Made by a program: the position numbers and the translations under genes
The notes under the pieces: generated by a model
Told to the model about the DNA's origin: nothing
Databases searched by the model: none
What the model saw: only the letters and a program-made list of their open reading frames with translations
Part shown: one piece after another, positions 1 through 8,008 of the stretch
Numbering within the stretch: the first letter of the stretch is position 1
Layout: each line of letters opens with the position of its first letter
Assembly (NCBI GenBank): GCA_934373295.1
Contig: CAKROK010000005.1
Span: 1 to 54,469, forward strand
DNA from: an uncultured Christensenellaceae bacterium
Lineage (GTDB): Bacteria; Bacillota; Clostridia; Christensenellales; Christensenellaceae
Length of the DNA: 54,469 nt
Reading direction: 5' to 3'

Positions 1-130
1 TTCGCGCTTGAAAGCTGCGCCGCGTACATATAATGGAGCTTTGCGTTAGCAAAGCAACCTATGACTTCACTTTACGCGAGAATTCCCTCTTTTAAAATAA
101 AGCGCACTTCATACCTAAAACAAAAACGCA
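1..130 (-). repeat. Truncated intergenic cloverleaf repeat (copy 1)
   Basis: This is the end of a composite repeat cut by the window edge. Positions 9-16 hold the outer half of a TTGAAAG arm and 15-24 the outer stem CTGCGCCGCG. Then come TATAATGGAGC and the small hairpin GCTTTGCGTTAGCAAAGC with AACCT (to position 60), and a TTTTAAAATAAAGCGCAC tail at about 90-107. The same modules recur at 5.3, 40.8 and 46.9 kb. Short reading frames across it are not genes. Confidence 0.8.
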
Positions 131-171
131 GCGCGAATACATCACACCTGCGTTTTATTACATCGAGTATT

Positions 172-1536
172 CTATTGCTTTTCGCCCTTTCTAACCGCTT
201 TTTTAAAGGTGAAGAAAAACAGTATGCACGTCGTGACCACGGCTATTGCGTCCGAGACGGGCTCCGCCATGTATACGCTCATCGCCTTGTCCTCACCAAA
301 TATCGCGGGGAGGATGTATATAAGCGGGATGAGCAATATCAGCTTTCTTAAACAAGCGAGGAAGATGGAGGTCTTTGCGTTGCCTATCGCGATGAGCGTC
401 TGCTGACAGGCGATCTGCGCGCCGAATAATAGTATCGCGCCCATGTATACCCTGAGCGCACGCGCCGTATAGTCGATGAGCGCCGCATTGTCCGTGAATA
501 TCGATGCAAAAACCTGTGGGAACAGCTCCGCCGCCGCCCAAAGCGTAAACGAATATGCGAGACACACCTTTAAAAGCAGCATAAACGACTTTTTCACCCT
601 GTCCATATTTCCCGCGCCGAAATTATAGCTCGTTATGGGCTGTGCGCCCTGCGATAATCCATGCAGAGGGAGCATCGTGAACTGCATCATCGTGGAGAGT
701 ATGGTCATCGCGCCCACGGCGATATCCCCGCCGTATTTTAGCAGCGACGAGTTAAAGCATACGTACAGCGCGCTCTCCGTTATCTGCATGACGAACGGCG
801 AAAGCCCGAGCGCGATGCAGGGCAATATCACCTTTGCCTTTAGCGGCATATTTTTGAAGCGCAGTTTTATAAACGTGCGCTTTCCCGTCAAAAACGTCAA
901 TACCCAAACGGCGCTCGCCGCCTGAGAGATGATCGTCGCAAGGGCCGCGCCGCTCACGCCCATGTCAAACGCAAATATGAACAGCGGATCGAGGGCGATG
1001 TTCATCACCGCGCCTATTACCACGGAAAGCATGCTCACCTTTGTGAAGCCCTGCGCGGATATAAACGCATTCATGCCCAGCGCTATCTCCACAAAAACCG
1101 TTCCAAGAACGTATATCGACAGATACGAAAGCGCATACGACAGCGTTGCGCTGCTCGCGCCGAACGCGGGCAAAAGATCCTTTGCGAAAAAGCTGAAAAA
1201 CAGCGTGAGTATAAGGCTGGTTATGAGCGTGAACGTGAAGCAGTTCCCCAGCACGCGCTCCGCCGCATCCTCGTCCTTTTTACCGAGCAGTATTGACGCA
1301 CGCGGCGCGCCGCCCATTCCGGACAGCGCCGCAAACGCGGATATCATCATTATTATGGGCATTGTGACGCCCACGCCCGTAAGCGCGACGTCCCCATTAA
1401 CCGGCATATGCCCAATATAAATTCTATCGACGATATTGTAAAGCAGATTTACGAGCTGCGCCGCGACCGCGGGGAGGGATAACCTCACAAACAGCTTTCC
1501 TATAGGCTGCGTCCCCAAAAATTCCTTTTTATCCAT
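172..1536 (-). CDS. MATE family multidrug/cation antiporter
   Basis: A 454-aa integral membrane protein with about 12 hydrophobic helices, the usual MATE length. It is expected to export drugs or organic cations in exchange for Na+ or H+. The N-terminus carries the family pattern LSLPAVAAQLVNLLYNIVD, and a second half repeats the fold (PLHGLSQGAQPITSYNFGAG near residue 300). The ATG overlaps the end of the upstream MarR gene by 8 nt (ATGGATAA), so the two are probably translationally coupled and controlled by that regulator. The substrate cannot be told from sequence. Confidence 0.93.
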   Translation of the reverse strand: MDKKEFLGTQPIGKLFVRLSLPAVAAQLVNLLYNIVDRIYIGHMPVNGDVALTGVGVTMPIIMMISAFAALSGMGGAPRASILLGKKDEDAAERVLGNCFTFTLITSLILTLFFSFFAKDLLPAFGASSATLSYALSYLSIYVLGTVFVEIALGMNAFISAQGFTKVSMLSVVIGAVMNIALDPLFIFAFDMGVSGAALATIISQAASAVWVLTFLTGKRTFIKLRFKNMPLKAKVILPCIALGLSPFVMQITESALYVCFNSSLLKYGGDIAVGAMTILSTMMQFTMLPLHGLSQGAQPITSYNFGAGNMDRVKKSFMLLLKVCLAYSFTLWAAAELFPQVFASIFTDNAALIDYTARALRVYMGAILLFGAQIACQQTLIAIGNAKTSIFLACLRKLILLIPLIYILPAIFGEDKAMSVYMAEPVSDAIAVVTTCILFFFTFKKAVRKGEKQ

Positions 1537-1978
1537 GATTCTGTTCCTCTGAAATTTCGCTCATATGATCCTCCAGCTTGCCGATAAGCGCAGCAAATCC
1601 CGCCTTTTCCTCAGCGGTGTAGCTGGAGGTTATGCTGTTAAAAAAGCTCTTTTGCATCTCGTCTATTTTATCCACACATTCATCCGCATCGGGAGTGAGG
1701 GACAGGTGCAGCAGCCTTCTGTCGTCGGCGTCCGCCCTCTTTTTGACAAAGCCGCGCTTGACGAGCTTATCTATCGACTGCGAGACGATGCTCTTCTTTA
1801 AAAATCGTATTTCGCATATCATCTTCGCGGTATCCATCCCCGGGTTATTGTGCAGAAACGAGATTATATCCAGCTCTGCGCGGGTTATGCCAAAGCTCTC
1901 GCATACCTCTTCCGATGAAAATTGATAGAGCTTGATGAGCTGATGAATGAGCACAAGTGCCTTTGAATAGCCTGTCAT
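1529..1978 (-). CDS. MarR family transcriptional regulator
   Basis: A 149-aa winged-helix regulator. The start chosen is ATG at 1976-1978 (MTGYSKALVL), because GAGGTG lies just upstream; the frame stays open further upstream but runs through the promoter. The core shows FGITRAELDIISFLHNNPG followed by a recognition region (KKSIVSQSIDKLVKRGFVKK) and the acidic/basic wing (ADADDRRLLHLSLT), typical of MarR dimers. It precedes and overlaps a MATE efflux gene, the usual arrangement for a ligand-responsive repressor of its own operon. An inverted repeat over its -10 box is the likely operator. Confidence 0.93.
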   Translation of the reverse strand: MTGYSKALVLIHQLIKLYQFSSEEVCESFGITRAELDIISFLHNNPGMDTAKMICEIRFLKKSIVSQSIDKLVKRGFVKKRADADDRRLLHLSLTPDADECVDKIDEMQKSFFNSITSSYTAEEKAGFAALIGKLEDHMSEISEEQNHG

Positions 1979-1995
1979 GATGCACCTCAAAAAAA

Positions 1996-2046
1996 GTTTA
2001 TATTCAAAACCAAATGAATTATAAACCCGATAAATCCCGCTGTCAA
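1996..2046 (-). promoter_or_regulatory. marR-MATE promoter with overlapping operator
   Basis: On the minus strand TTGACA (2041-2046) and TATAAT (2018-2023) are separated by exactly 17 bp. The -10 lies inside an imperfect palindrome at 1996-2026 with arms GTTTATA-TTCA and TGAA-TATAAAC. Binding there would block RNA polymerase. Assignment of the MarR protein to this site is inference from position and symmetry. Confidence 0.85.
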
Positions 2047-2206
2047 CTGCATTTTTCGTCACGCATATTTGCACATTCGCGCCCGCAAAGTTCAAAAATT
2101 TGTAAAAAGTCGAATTTACGCTGTTCAAAATGCATTAAACATGATATTATAAAGGATGAAATCATTCTGAATAAATTATAAGTTAAGTCGAAAGGAATAA
2201 CGGCAT

Positions 2207-3289
2207 ATGCCCTTTACCGAACAACCCAAAAAGACAAAAAAATCCACGATTTTCAGATATGCCTACATAGGCTTGACCGTGATCGTGATCGTGCTCATAG
2301 GCGTGCTTGATAAAAACTTTGCCGGACTTGTTGAGGCTTTAAAGGATTTCAGCCTTAAATGGCTGCTCATCTCAACCTTCGGCGTAGTGATGTATTGGAT
2401 AACCGATGCGTGGCTTCTAAAGGATATTACATCCTATTTATATGAGGGAAAATTCAGCTTTATTTCCGCCCTCAAGGTCGGGCTGATAGGTCTGTATTAC
2501 GGCGCGCTCACCCCGTCCGCAACAGGCGGCCAGCCCATGCAGGTCGTATATATGCGCCGAAACAACATCCATGCCGGCATAGGCACGGGCATAGTGTGCG
2601 TCAAGTTCGTCGCATATGAGATATCCCTCTGCGCGATATATCTCGTGTTCATGGCGTTTCAGGGAGGCTACTACTACAGCCACAATACCGAGGTATTCTG
2701 GCTCACGATGCTGGGCTTTGCGATAAACCTCGCCATCGTCATATTCGTATTTGTCATCATGATAAATCGAAACTTCATTCTCAATGCGGGCACTAAGATA
2801 ATAAACTTCTTCGCGCGCGTAAAGATAATCAAGTGGCGTCTCATAAAGGATAAGGAAAAGACGCAGGCGAGCTATGAAAAGACAGTCGGCGAGTTCACCG
2901 ACGTCATAAAATACATCAACAAAAACAAGCTGCGCTTTATAGGCTCGCTGCTCATAAGCACGCTCAACCTGCTCATACTGTTCGCGCTCATCTACTTCGT
3001 ATACCGCACTATGGGATTAAACGAACACAGTATGATAGAGCTGATATCGCTCAACAACTTCATGTACATGGCCGTTTCGCTCGTGCCCACTCCGGGCAGC
3101 GCAGGCGCATCCGAAGGCGCCTTCTACCTGCTCTTTTCGGGGATATTCCCGCAGAACCTCATGTTCATGGGTATGCTGTTATGGCGTTTTTACGTCTATT
3201 ATCTGATATTGTTTGTAGGCAGCGGCATAGTCATAGGCGACGAGGTGCGCATGGTACATGCAAAGAGAAAGCAATCAAAGATATCATAA
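2207..3289 (+). CDS. YbhN/UPF0104-type polytopic membrane protein (lysylphosphatidylglycerol synthase TM domain family)
   Basis: A 360-aa protein with about eight hydrophobic helices. It carries the two conserved loops of the UPF0104 (YbhN/MprF N-terminal) family: TPSATGGQPMQ near residue 105 and PTPGSAGASEGAF near residue 300. In MprF this domain moves lysyl-phosphatidylglycerol across the membrane; stand-alone members are thought to handle lipids, but the substrate is not established. There is no catalytic synthase domain. The SD AAAGGA precedes the ATG. It is transcribed divergently from the MarR operon and ends in its own hairpin terminator. Confidence 0.88.
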   Translation: MPFTEQPKKTKKSTIFRYAYIGLTVIVIVLIGVLDKNFAGLVEALKDFSLKWLLISTFGVVMYWITDAWLLKDITSYLYEGKFSFISALKVGLIGLYYGALTPSATGGQPMQVVYMRRNNIHAGIGTGIVCVKFVAYEISLCAIYLVFMAFQGGYYYSHNTEVFWLTMLGFAINLAIVIFVFVIMINRNFILNAGTKIINFFARVKIIKWRLIKDKEKTQASYEKTVGEFTDVIKYINKNKLRFIGSLLISTLNLLILFALIYFVYRTMGLNEHSMIELISLNNFMYMAVSLVPTPGSAGASEGAFYLLFSGIFPQNLMFMGMLLWRFYVYYLILFVGSGIVIGDEVRMVHAKRKQSKIS

Positions 3290-3298
3290 CCACGATAA

Positions 3299-3325
3299 GC
3301 GCAGCGTTAAAACTGCGCCTTTTTA
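3299..3325 (+). terminator. Rho-independent terminator after YbhN-type gene
   Basis: Stem GCGCAG/CTGCGC with an 8-nt loop, followed by CTTTTTAA, 10 nt after the upstream stop codon. Confidence 0.8.
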
Positions 3326-3345
3326 ATAAAACAAGGGGGAACATT

Positions 3346-4338
3346 ATGCAGCAATATCAACCTAATATGAACGAAACGGGCGGCGATACGCCCGCGCCCA
3401 TAAAAAAACGCAGCCTGCGCTGGAACGCAAACTTCTTAGGCGGCATTATGCTGGGAAATATCGAGGTCAACGGCGTTATCACCGGCGTGATAATGGCTGT
3501 GATGCTCTTCATGAATTGGGATATCTCTCAGGGGCTTTCCTTTGATACCCAATTATCCGCGGACACGCTCATAATACTATCCATAATAGGCAGCTTTGCG
3601 GGAAACGGCATACTCATGGGCATCGTCTATCTCATAAGGCGAAAAAGCCTCAACGTCACATTTAACCGCGGCAACATAGTCAAAATTCTTCCCCTATGCG
3701 CGCTGCTCCTGCTCGCCGTAAACCTCATGGTGAGCAGCACGGATTACGCGATAACCAAACTGTTGGATTTTGACGTTTCGGGCGACGTAAGCGCAATGCT
3801 CGGCGACGGGAGCTTCCTCACGATGCTCATATGCGTGGGCATCGCCGCGCCTATAATCGAGGAATTTGCGTTCAGAAAGGTCATATTCTCCCTCTTTAGG
3901 GAATACGGCTTTTGCGTCGCCGCGGTAGTGAGCGCCGCGATGTTCTCGCTCATGCATCAGAACTTCACTCAATTTGCGTTCACGTTCTTCGCGGGGCTGA
4001 TATTCGCATATGCCTATGAGCGCTCGGGCAAGCTCATCTACCCCATACTGCTTCACATGCTGAACAACTGCTACGGTGTGATGGAGTCCTTTTATCCCCT
4101 GCCCGCATGGGTGAGCATTGGGTTAAACCTCGCGCTGCTCGCATTTTTCGCCGTGCGTGCGATACTTTTTATCAGAAAAAAGCGCACTTTATCGCAGCTT
4201 TTTGACTGCACCGGCGGTGAATCCAAAAAGCTGGGGCAGTTCTTCCGCCAGCCGCTCGTCATTATATACGCCGCGTTGTGCGTACTCGCCGGCATATTCA
4301 CGCTCTTTTCAGGCAGCTTAATGAAGATGATATCATAA
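3346..4338 (+). CDS. CPBP family intramembrane metalloprotease (Abi/CAAX-like)
   Basis: A 330-aa membrane protein. The start is ATG at 3346, preceded by AAGGGGGA. The CPBP signature is complete: EEFAFRK (EExxxR motif, near residue 181), HQNF, and HMLNN near the C-terminal side, which supply the Glu and His residues of the intramembrane active site. Family members cleave prenylated or other membrane proteins, or act in bacteriocin self-immunity; the target here is unknown. The N-terminal ~20 residues are polar and cytoplasmic. It is a single-gene unit between two terminators. Confidence 0.9.
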   Translation: MQQYQPNMNETGGDTPAPIKKRSLRWNANFLGGIMLGNIEVNGVITGVIMAVMLFMNWDISQGLSFDTQLSADTLIILSIIGSFAGNGILMGIVYLIRRKSLNVTFNRGNIVKILPLCALLLLAVNLMVSSTDYAITKLLDFDVSGDVSAMLGDGSFLTMLICVGIAAPIIEEFAFRKVIFSLFREYGFCVAAVVSAAMFSLMHQNFTQFAFTFFAGLIFAYAYERSGKLIYPILLHMLNNCYGVMESFYPLPAWVSIGLNLALLAFFAVRAILFIRKKRTLSQLFDCTGGESKKLGQFFRQPLVIIYAALCVLAGIFTLFSGSLMKMIS

Positions 4339-4342
4339 AAAC

Positions 4343-4378
4343 AAAAGGTCATCACTCTCATATAGATGATGACCTTTT
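4343..4378. terminator. Bidirectional terminator between CPBP gene and zapA
   Basis: Perfect 12-bp stem AAAAGGTCATCA/TGATGACCTTTT with a 12-nt loop and A/T tracts on both sides. It serves the two convergent genes. Confidence 0.88.
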
Positions 4379-4391
4379 AAAAATGTTTAAT

Positions 4392-4799
4392 TCACTGTCC
4401 TACAGTTCTATTGGCTCTGTAATACCCCGCGCGCCCCTTTAAGCGCTCGTTTTCCTCGGTCAGGCGGCGGTTTTCTTCTTTTAACTCACGCAGCTCGCCG
4501 GCATCCGCCCCGCGCAGCTTGAGCTGACAGTCGCGCAGCGCACTGCGCAAGCCGTCTATCTCCGCGCTTATTTTTTCAAGCTCATCGCGCGTCTTGGTAT
4601 AATCGTCCATGAGATTTAGCGCGGCGAGCGTGGTAACATCCAGCGAGGAAAGGCTGAAATAAGCGTCCGAAAGCTCACGGATACGCGAATCGAGCTGCAT
4701 GGATATCCTCTGGATGTAGTCGGTATCCTCCGGCGAAACAATGCAGTATTCTCTTCCTGCGATATTTATTGTCGTTCTCTTTTTGCTATTGCCGGACAT
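4392..4799 (-). CDS. zapA: Cell division protein ZapA
   Basis: A 135-aa protein of the ZapA family, which cross-links FtsZ protofilaments at the septum. The N-terminal globular domain shows the expected pattern TTINIAGREYCI followed by DTDYIQRISMQLDSRI. Residues ~70-125 form a long charged coiled coil (LRELKEENRRLTEENERLKG) that mediates dimerisation. The length is somewhat greater than Bacillus ZapA because the coil is extended. A promoter lies just upstream at 4828-4856. Confidence 0.92.
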   Translation of the reverse strand: MSGNSKKRTTINIAGREYCIVSPEDTDYIQRISMQLDSRIRELSDAYFSLSSLDVTTLAALNLMDDYTKTRDELEKISAEIDGLRSALRDCQLKLRGADAGELRELKEENRRLTEENERLKGRAGYYRANRTVGQ

Positions 4800-4827
4800 G
4801 ATAACGCTCCTTGCAGTCTTTTTATCT

Positions 4828-4856
4828 ATAATACTACATATTGCGGTGATTTACAA
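4828..4856 (-). promoter_or_regulatory. zapA promoter
   Basis: Minus-strand TTGTAA (4851-4856), 17-bp spacer, TATTAT (4828-4833); about 30 nt upstream of the zapA start. Confidence 0.7.
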
Positions 4857-4883
4857 GCGCTTTGCGGAACATGTGCGAAAAAG

Positions 4884-5138
4884 TTATCCCGCGAAGTCCG
4901 CATACGATGCCATCTCCTGCGTTTCAAACGAGACATTCAGCTCATACGGCACTTTACTTTTGTTGAGCAGCTCGCACAGCTCGGAGACCTCCAGCATGTC
5001 CTCGCGCGGCGCGGCGTGGCAGTTTATCATGAGGGAGATATCCTCCCTTGCGGCGCGGTCAATTAAGGGACGCAGCCTTGAATTCATGCTGTCGAGATCC
5101 CAAACTTCTATAGAAATGCGGTCATTTATCTTATCCAC
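4884..5138 (-). CDS. Small acidic protein of unknown function
   Basis: An 84-aa soluble protein beginning at a GTG preceded by GAGGAGG. I do not recognise the family. It has no signal peptide or membrane segment, is rich in Asp/Glu, and appears to alternate helix and strand (RISIEVWDLD, EDISLMINCHA, PYELNVSFE). The SD and upstream promoter-like boxes argue that it is real. It sits upstream of and in the same direction as zapA, separated by 84 nt that contain the zapA promoter. Confidence 0.65.
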   Translation of the reverse strand: MDKINDRISIEVWDLDSMNSRLRPLIDRAAREDISLMINCHAAPREDMLEVSELCELLNKSKVPYELNVSFETQEMASYADFAG

Positions 5139-5177
5139 GAGTTAATTCCTCCTCTGCGTTTCTTCCATTTTCTATAT

Positions 5178-5205
5178 ATACTATAAACGCTAAATGTTAT
5201 GTCAA
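5178..5205 (-). promoter_or_regulatory. Probable promoter for the 84-aa protein gene
   Basis: Minus-strand TTGACA (5200-5205) followed after 16 bp by TAGTAT (5178-5183); overlapping TATAGT/TATATA alternatives exist. Confidence 0.5.
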
Positions 5206-5269
5206 CGTTGCATAAAAGTGAACTTATTTTGAACGATTAAAATTTTCCGTCTGTTTGGCGGTGCCGGGG

Positions 5270-5690
5270 GTGTTTTGGATTGAGAAGAAAACTTTGTGCG
5301 CTTAATTTTAAAAGACCGAACACTCTCGTTAATTAAATAATTAGGTTGCTTTGCTTCGCAAAGCTCCATTATATTTGCGCGGCGCAGGTTTTTGCGCGGC
5401 TTTGCCGCGCAAAAACTAAGCTCGCGTACGCGAGCTACATCAAAAAAACAGACCGTCAAAAACGCCTGATTTTTCGTCTTTTTTCAAGCAGCCCGCCGAC
5501 AGCTGTACATATAGTACGCCGACAAGGGCTGTCGCAGAAAAAGGGCGGAAGGGCTGGTGTTTTTGGCGCTCTGAAAGCTGCGCCGCACGTCGTCGGCATG
5601 GCTCGCTTTATAATCGAAGGGCAAAACGTATGACTTACCTATAAATCATTCCGCCCGAAAGGCTTGCCTGGCGGAATACCTTATTATCCC
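5270..5690 (+). repeat. Composite intergenic repeat (copy 2), cloverleaf core interrupted by a second palindrome
   Basis: The stretch 5206-5702 holds repeats and no gene. It contains GTGCGCTTAATTTTAAAAG (about 5296), the module AGGTTGCTTTGC/GCAAAGCTCC (5343-5367), outer stem GCGCGGCGCAG (5377-5387), and hairpin GTTTTTGCGCGGC/GCCGCGCAAAAAC (5388-5416). Next come palindrome GCTCGCGTACGCGAGC (5420-5435), an inserted ~125-bp palindrome (about 5452-5577), the closing stem CTGCGCCGC (5578-5586), CTCGCTTTATAATCG, and a final hairpin ATTCCGCC/GGCGGAAT followed by ACCTTATTAT (to 5687). Confidence 0.85.
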
Positions 5691-5702
5691 GTCCACCGAA
5701 AT

Positions 5703-5731
5703 TTGACTTTGATCCTGCGAACATATATAAT
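5703..5731 (+). promoter_or_regulatory. Promoter of the YabE-like gene and rsmA
   Basis: TTGACT (5703-5708), 17-bp spacer, TATAAT (5726-5731); the start codon follows 22 bp later. Confidence 0.85.
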
Positions 5732-5753
5732 AAAACTACCGCAAGGAGGCTAT

Positions 5754-7127
5754 ATGAAAAAGCTAAGAAAATACCACGCAACGGGAAAAATTTCATACCG
5801 CAAGGGCGTTCTGTATGAGGTCGACAGGTATTCCTCCGGCGACGATTCGCCGAAAAGATCCGATAAAAACATCTTTAAAAAGCTGATAAGTACAGTGGGC
5901 GGCTTTGTCTCATCATTATTCGGCAAAAAGGGAAATGCGAAACGGCGATCTTCTGTGAAAAAGAGCCGCAGGAGAGCCCGCCTCTCCCCCTCCGATAAAA
6001 AGCTGTACGTCATAGCGAGCTGCGCCGCGGCGGCGATCGTACTCTGCACCGCGCTGCTCACCACCGCACTCATCGCAAAGGATAAGGTTACCATAAACGA
6101 CGAGGGACGCATAACCTATGCTTCCATTGTGGACGGCCAAACCGTCACGCAGCTTCTCAGCGCGAACGACATCACGTTAGACGAGGGCGACGCCGTCGAG
6201 ATCTCCGACGATCAGCGATTGACGGACGGCATGGAGATAGTCATTCACCGCGCGACGCCCGTGACGGTATACGCCGACGGGACGTCTCACTCCGTCAGCC
6301 TGCTCGCGGGCACAGTCGAGGACGTCTTAAACGCATCCGGCATGGAGCTGGGTGATGCAGATGAGGTCTATCCCTCCCTTTCGACATACATCACAAAGGG
6401 CATGAGCGTGAGCATAGTGCGCGTGAACGTACAGCGCGAGACTAAAACCAGCGAGATAGAATATAAGGAGATACGCAAGCTCTCCGCGAATTACCCCAAG
6501 GGCAGCGAATATCTCTATCAAAAGGGCAAAAAAGGACTTTTAGAGGAGACCGTAGAGATAGTCTATAAGAACGGCGAGGTCTTTTCGAGCAAGGTCGTCA
6601 AATCCACCGTCATAACAAAGGCGCAGGACGAGATAATCTATGTTGGTACAAAGGTAGAGGCTCCCCAGACCACAAAGACGCCGCAGACCTCCAAACAACC
6701 GTCATCCGGCGGCTCGTCAGATTACGGACAGAGCCTGCCCGTGAGCGAGGGTCTTTTGACAAAGCTGCCCTCTATAAGCCAGCTGCACTCCGGCACGCTC
6801 TCTCAGCATCAGTCCATAGCCCCGCCCTCGCCCGATCTTATCGCAAAGACCATCACCGCCGAGACCACGGCGTATACATGGACGGACAACAGAACTGCCA
6901 CGGGCACAGTCCCGCGCATAGGCACGGTCGCGGTCGACCCCAAGCTCATCCCATACGGCTCACTGCTGTATATCCCCGGCTACGGCTACGCCCGCGCAGA
7001 GGATACGGGAAACTTCCGCTTTGTGAACAGCGACGGCGGATATTGGCTGGATCTGTATATGGACTCGGTGAGCCAGTGCGGAAACTGGGGCAGACGAAAC
7101 GTAAAGGTATATATTTTAAAGGGATAG
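5754..7127 (+). CDS. YabE-like cell-wall protein: DUF348 repeats, G5 and 3D domain
   Basis: 457 aa from ATG 5754, with AAGGAGG upstream. A basic cytoplasmic N-terminus (~residues 1-80) precedes one membrane segment (ASCAAAAIVLCTALLTTALI). Outside lie two DUF348-type repeats (VDGQTVTQLLSANDITLDEG and the later ADGTSHSVSLLAGTVEDVL), a G5 domain (~residues 220-300), a Ser/Thr/Pro-rich linker, and a C-terminal 3D domain (ETTAYTWTDN ... VAVDPKLIPYGSLLYIPGYG ... AEDTG). The 3D domain resembles the catalytic fold of MltA-type lytic transglycosylases, so the protein probably remodels peptidoglycan. The long N-terminal cytoplasmic tail is unusual. It lies 2 nt upstream of rsmA, echoing the Bacillus yabE-rnmV-ksgA order without rnmV. 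Confidence 0.9.
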   Translation: MKKLRKYHATGKISYRKGVLYEVDRYSSGDDSPKRSDKNIFKKLISTVGGFVSSLFGKKGNAKRRSSVKKSRRRARLSPSDKKLYVIASCAAAAIVLCTALLTTALIAKDKVTINDEGRITYASIVDGQTVTQLLSANDITLDEGDAVEISDDQRLTDGMEIVIHRATPVTVYADGTSHSVSLLAGTVEDVLNASGMELGDADEVYPSLSTYITKGMSVSIVRVNVQRETKTSEIEYKEIRKLSANYPKGSEYLYQKGKKGLLEETVEIVYKNGEVFSSKVVKSTVITKAQDEIIYVGTKVEAPQTTKTPQTSKQPSSGGSSDYGQSLPVSEGLLTKLPSISQLHSGTLSQHQSIAPPSPDLIAKTITAETTAYTWTDNRTATGTVPRIGTVAVDPKLIPYGSLLYIPGYGYARAEDTGNFRFVNSDGGYWLDLYMDSVSQCGNWGRRNVKVYILKG

Positions 7128-7129
7128 AC

Positions 7130-7972
7130 ATGAGAGGACTTTATTCAAAAAAGACCATTTCACAGATTTTAGACGAGTTAAACATAGCGCCCCTTAAAAA
7201 ATTCGGGCAGAACTTTCTCGCGGATGAAAATATAGTCGAAAAAATTGCCGATGCCGCCGTATGCGGCGATTACGTGATTGAGATCGGCCCCGGGCTGGGG
7301 GTGCTCACGGACGCGCTCTCCCGCCGCGCGAAAAAGGTCCTCGCCATCGAGATAGACGGCGGGATGGTGCGCGCGCTTAAAAAAACGCTTTCGGATAGAG
7401 ACAACGTCGTCGTGATAAATGAGGATGTTCTGAAAACCGACCTGAAGGCGCTCGCAATGGAGCATTTCGGCACGGACGAATTCTGCGTCGCGGGCAACCT
7501 GCCCTATTACATCACCGCAAAGTGCATAATGCACGTTTTGGAGAGCGACGCTCACGTCACGCGCTTTACCGCAATGGTGCAAAGAGAGGTCGCACAAAGG
7601 CTCGCCGCCGCTCCGAACACCTCCGATTACGGCGCACTCACCGCGTCCATCGCCTATTTCGGCGGCGCGAGCGAGATATTGCGCGTGAGCGCGGATTGCT
7701 TCTTGCCTAAGCCTGAGGTCGAATCCTCAGTTATACAGATCATCCCCCAAAGGCAGTTTGATATCGAGCGCGAAAAGTACACGAAAACCGTGCGCGGGAT
7801 GTTCGCCATGCGCAGAAAGACGCTCGCGAACAACCTAAAGAGCAGCTTCGGCATAACGGGCGACGCCGCCGCGGGTATATTTTCCGCCGCGGATATCGAC
7901 CCCAAAAGGCGCGCAGAGACCCTGTCCGCGCAGGAGTTCGCCGATCTCGCACAGGCGATATACGACAGATAA
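7130..7972 (+). CDS. rsmA: 16S rRNA dimethyladenosine transferase RsmA (KsgA)
   Basis: 280 aa from ATG 7130, with AAAGGG upstream overlapping the end of the preceding gene. It dimethylates two adjacent adenines in the 3' terminal helix of 16S rRNA during 30S maturation, using SAM. Diagnostic motifs are KKFGQNFL, the SAM site VIEIGPGLGVLTDAL, and the catalytic NLPYY box (AGNLPYYIT). The C-terminal helical domain is present (MFAMRRKTLANNL). Length matches the family. It is co-transcribed with the YabE-like gene and closed by a strong terminator. Confidence 0.97.
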   Translation: MRGLYSKKTISQILDELNIAPLKKFGQNFLADENIVEKIADAAVCGDYVIEIGPGLGVLTDALSRRAKKVLAIEIDGGMVRALKKTLSDRDNVVVINEDVLKTDLKALAMEHFGTDEFCVAGNLPYYITAKCIMHVLESDAHVTRFTAMVQREVAQRLAAAPNTSDYGALTASIAYFGGASEILRVSADCFLPKPEVESSVIQIIPQRQFDIEREKYTKTVRGMFAMRRKTLANNLKSSFGITGDAAAGIFSAADIDPKRRAETLSAQEFADLAQAIYDR

Positions 7973-7976
7973 TTTT

Positions 7977-8006
7977 AAAGGACCGATAAAAATCGGTCCT
8001 TTTTTA
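7977..8006. terminator. Bidirectional terminator rsmA / histidine kinase
   Basis: Stem AAAGGACCGAT/ATCGGTCCTTT with an AAAA loop and a T run; it sits between convergent genes. Confidence 0.9.
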
Positions 8007-8008
8007 TA

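Noticed and set aside
5346..5633. Reading frames across repeats (also at 29746-30033, 40808-41083 and 46794-46982)
   Set aside because: They are built from hairpin arms shared by non-coding copies, and they lack SD sequences.
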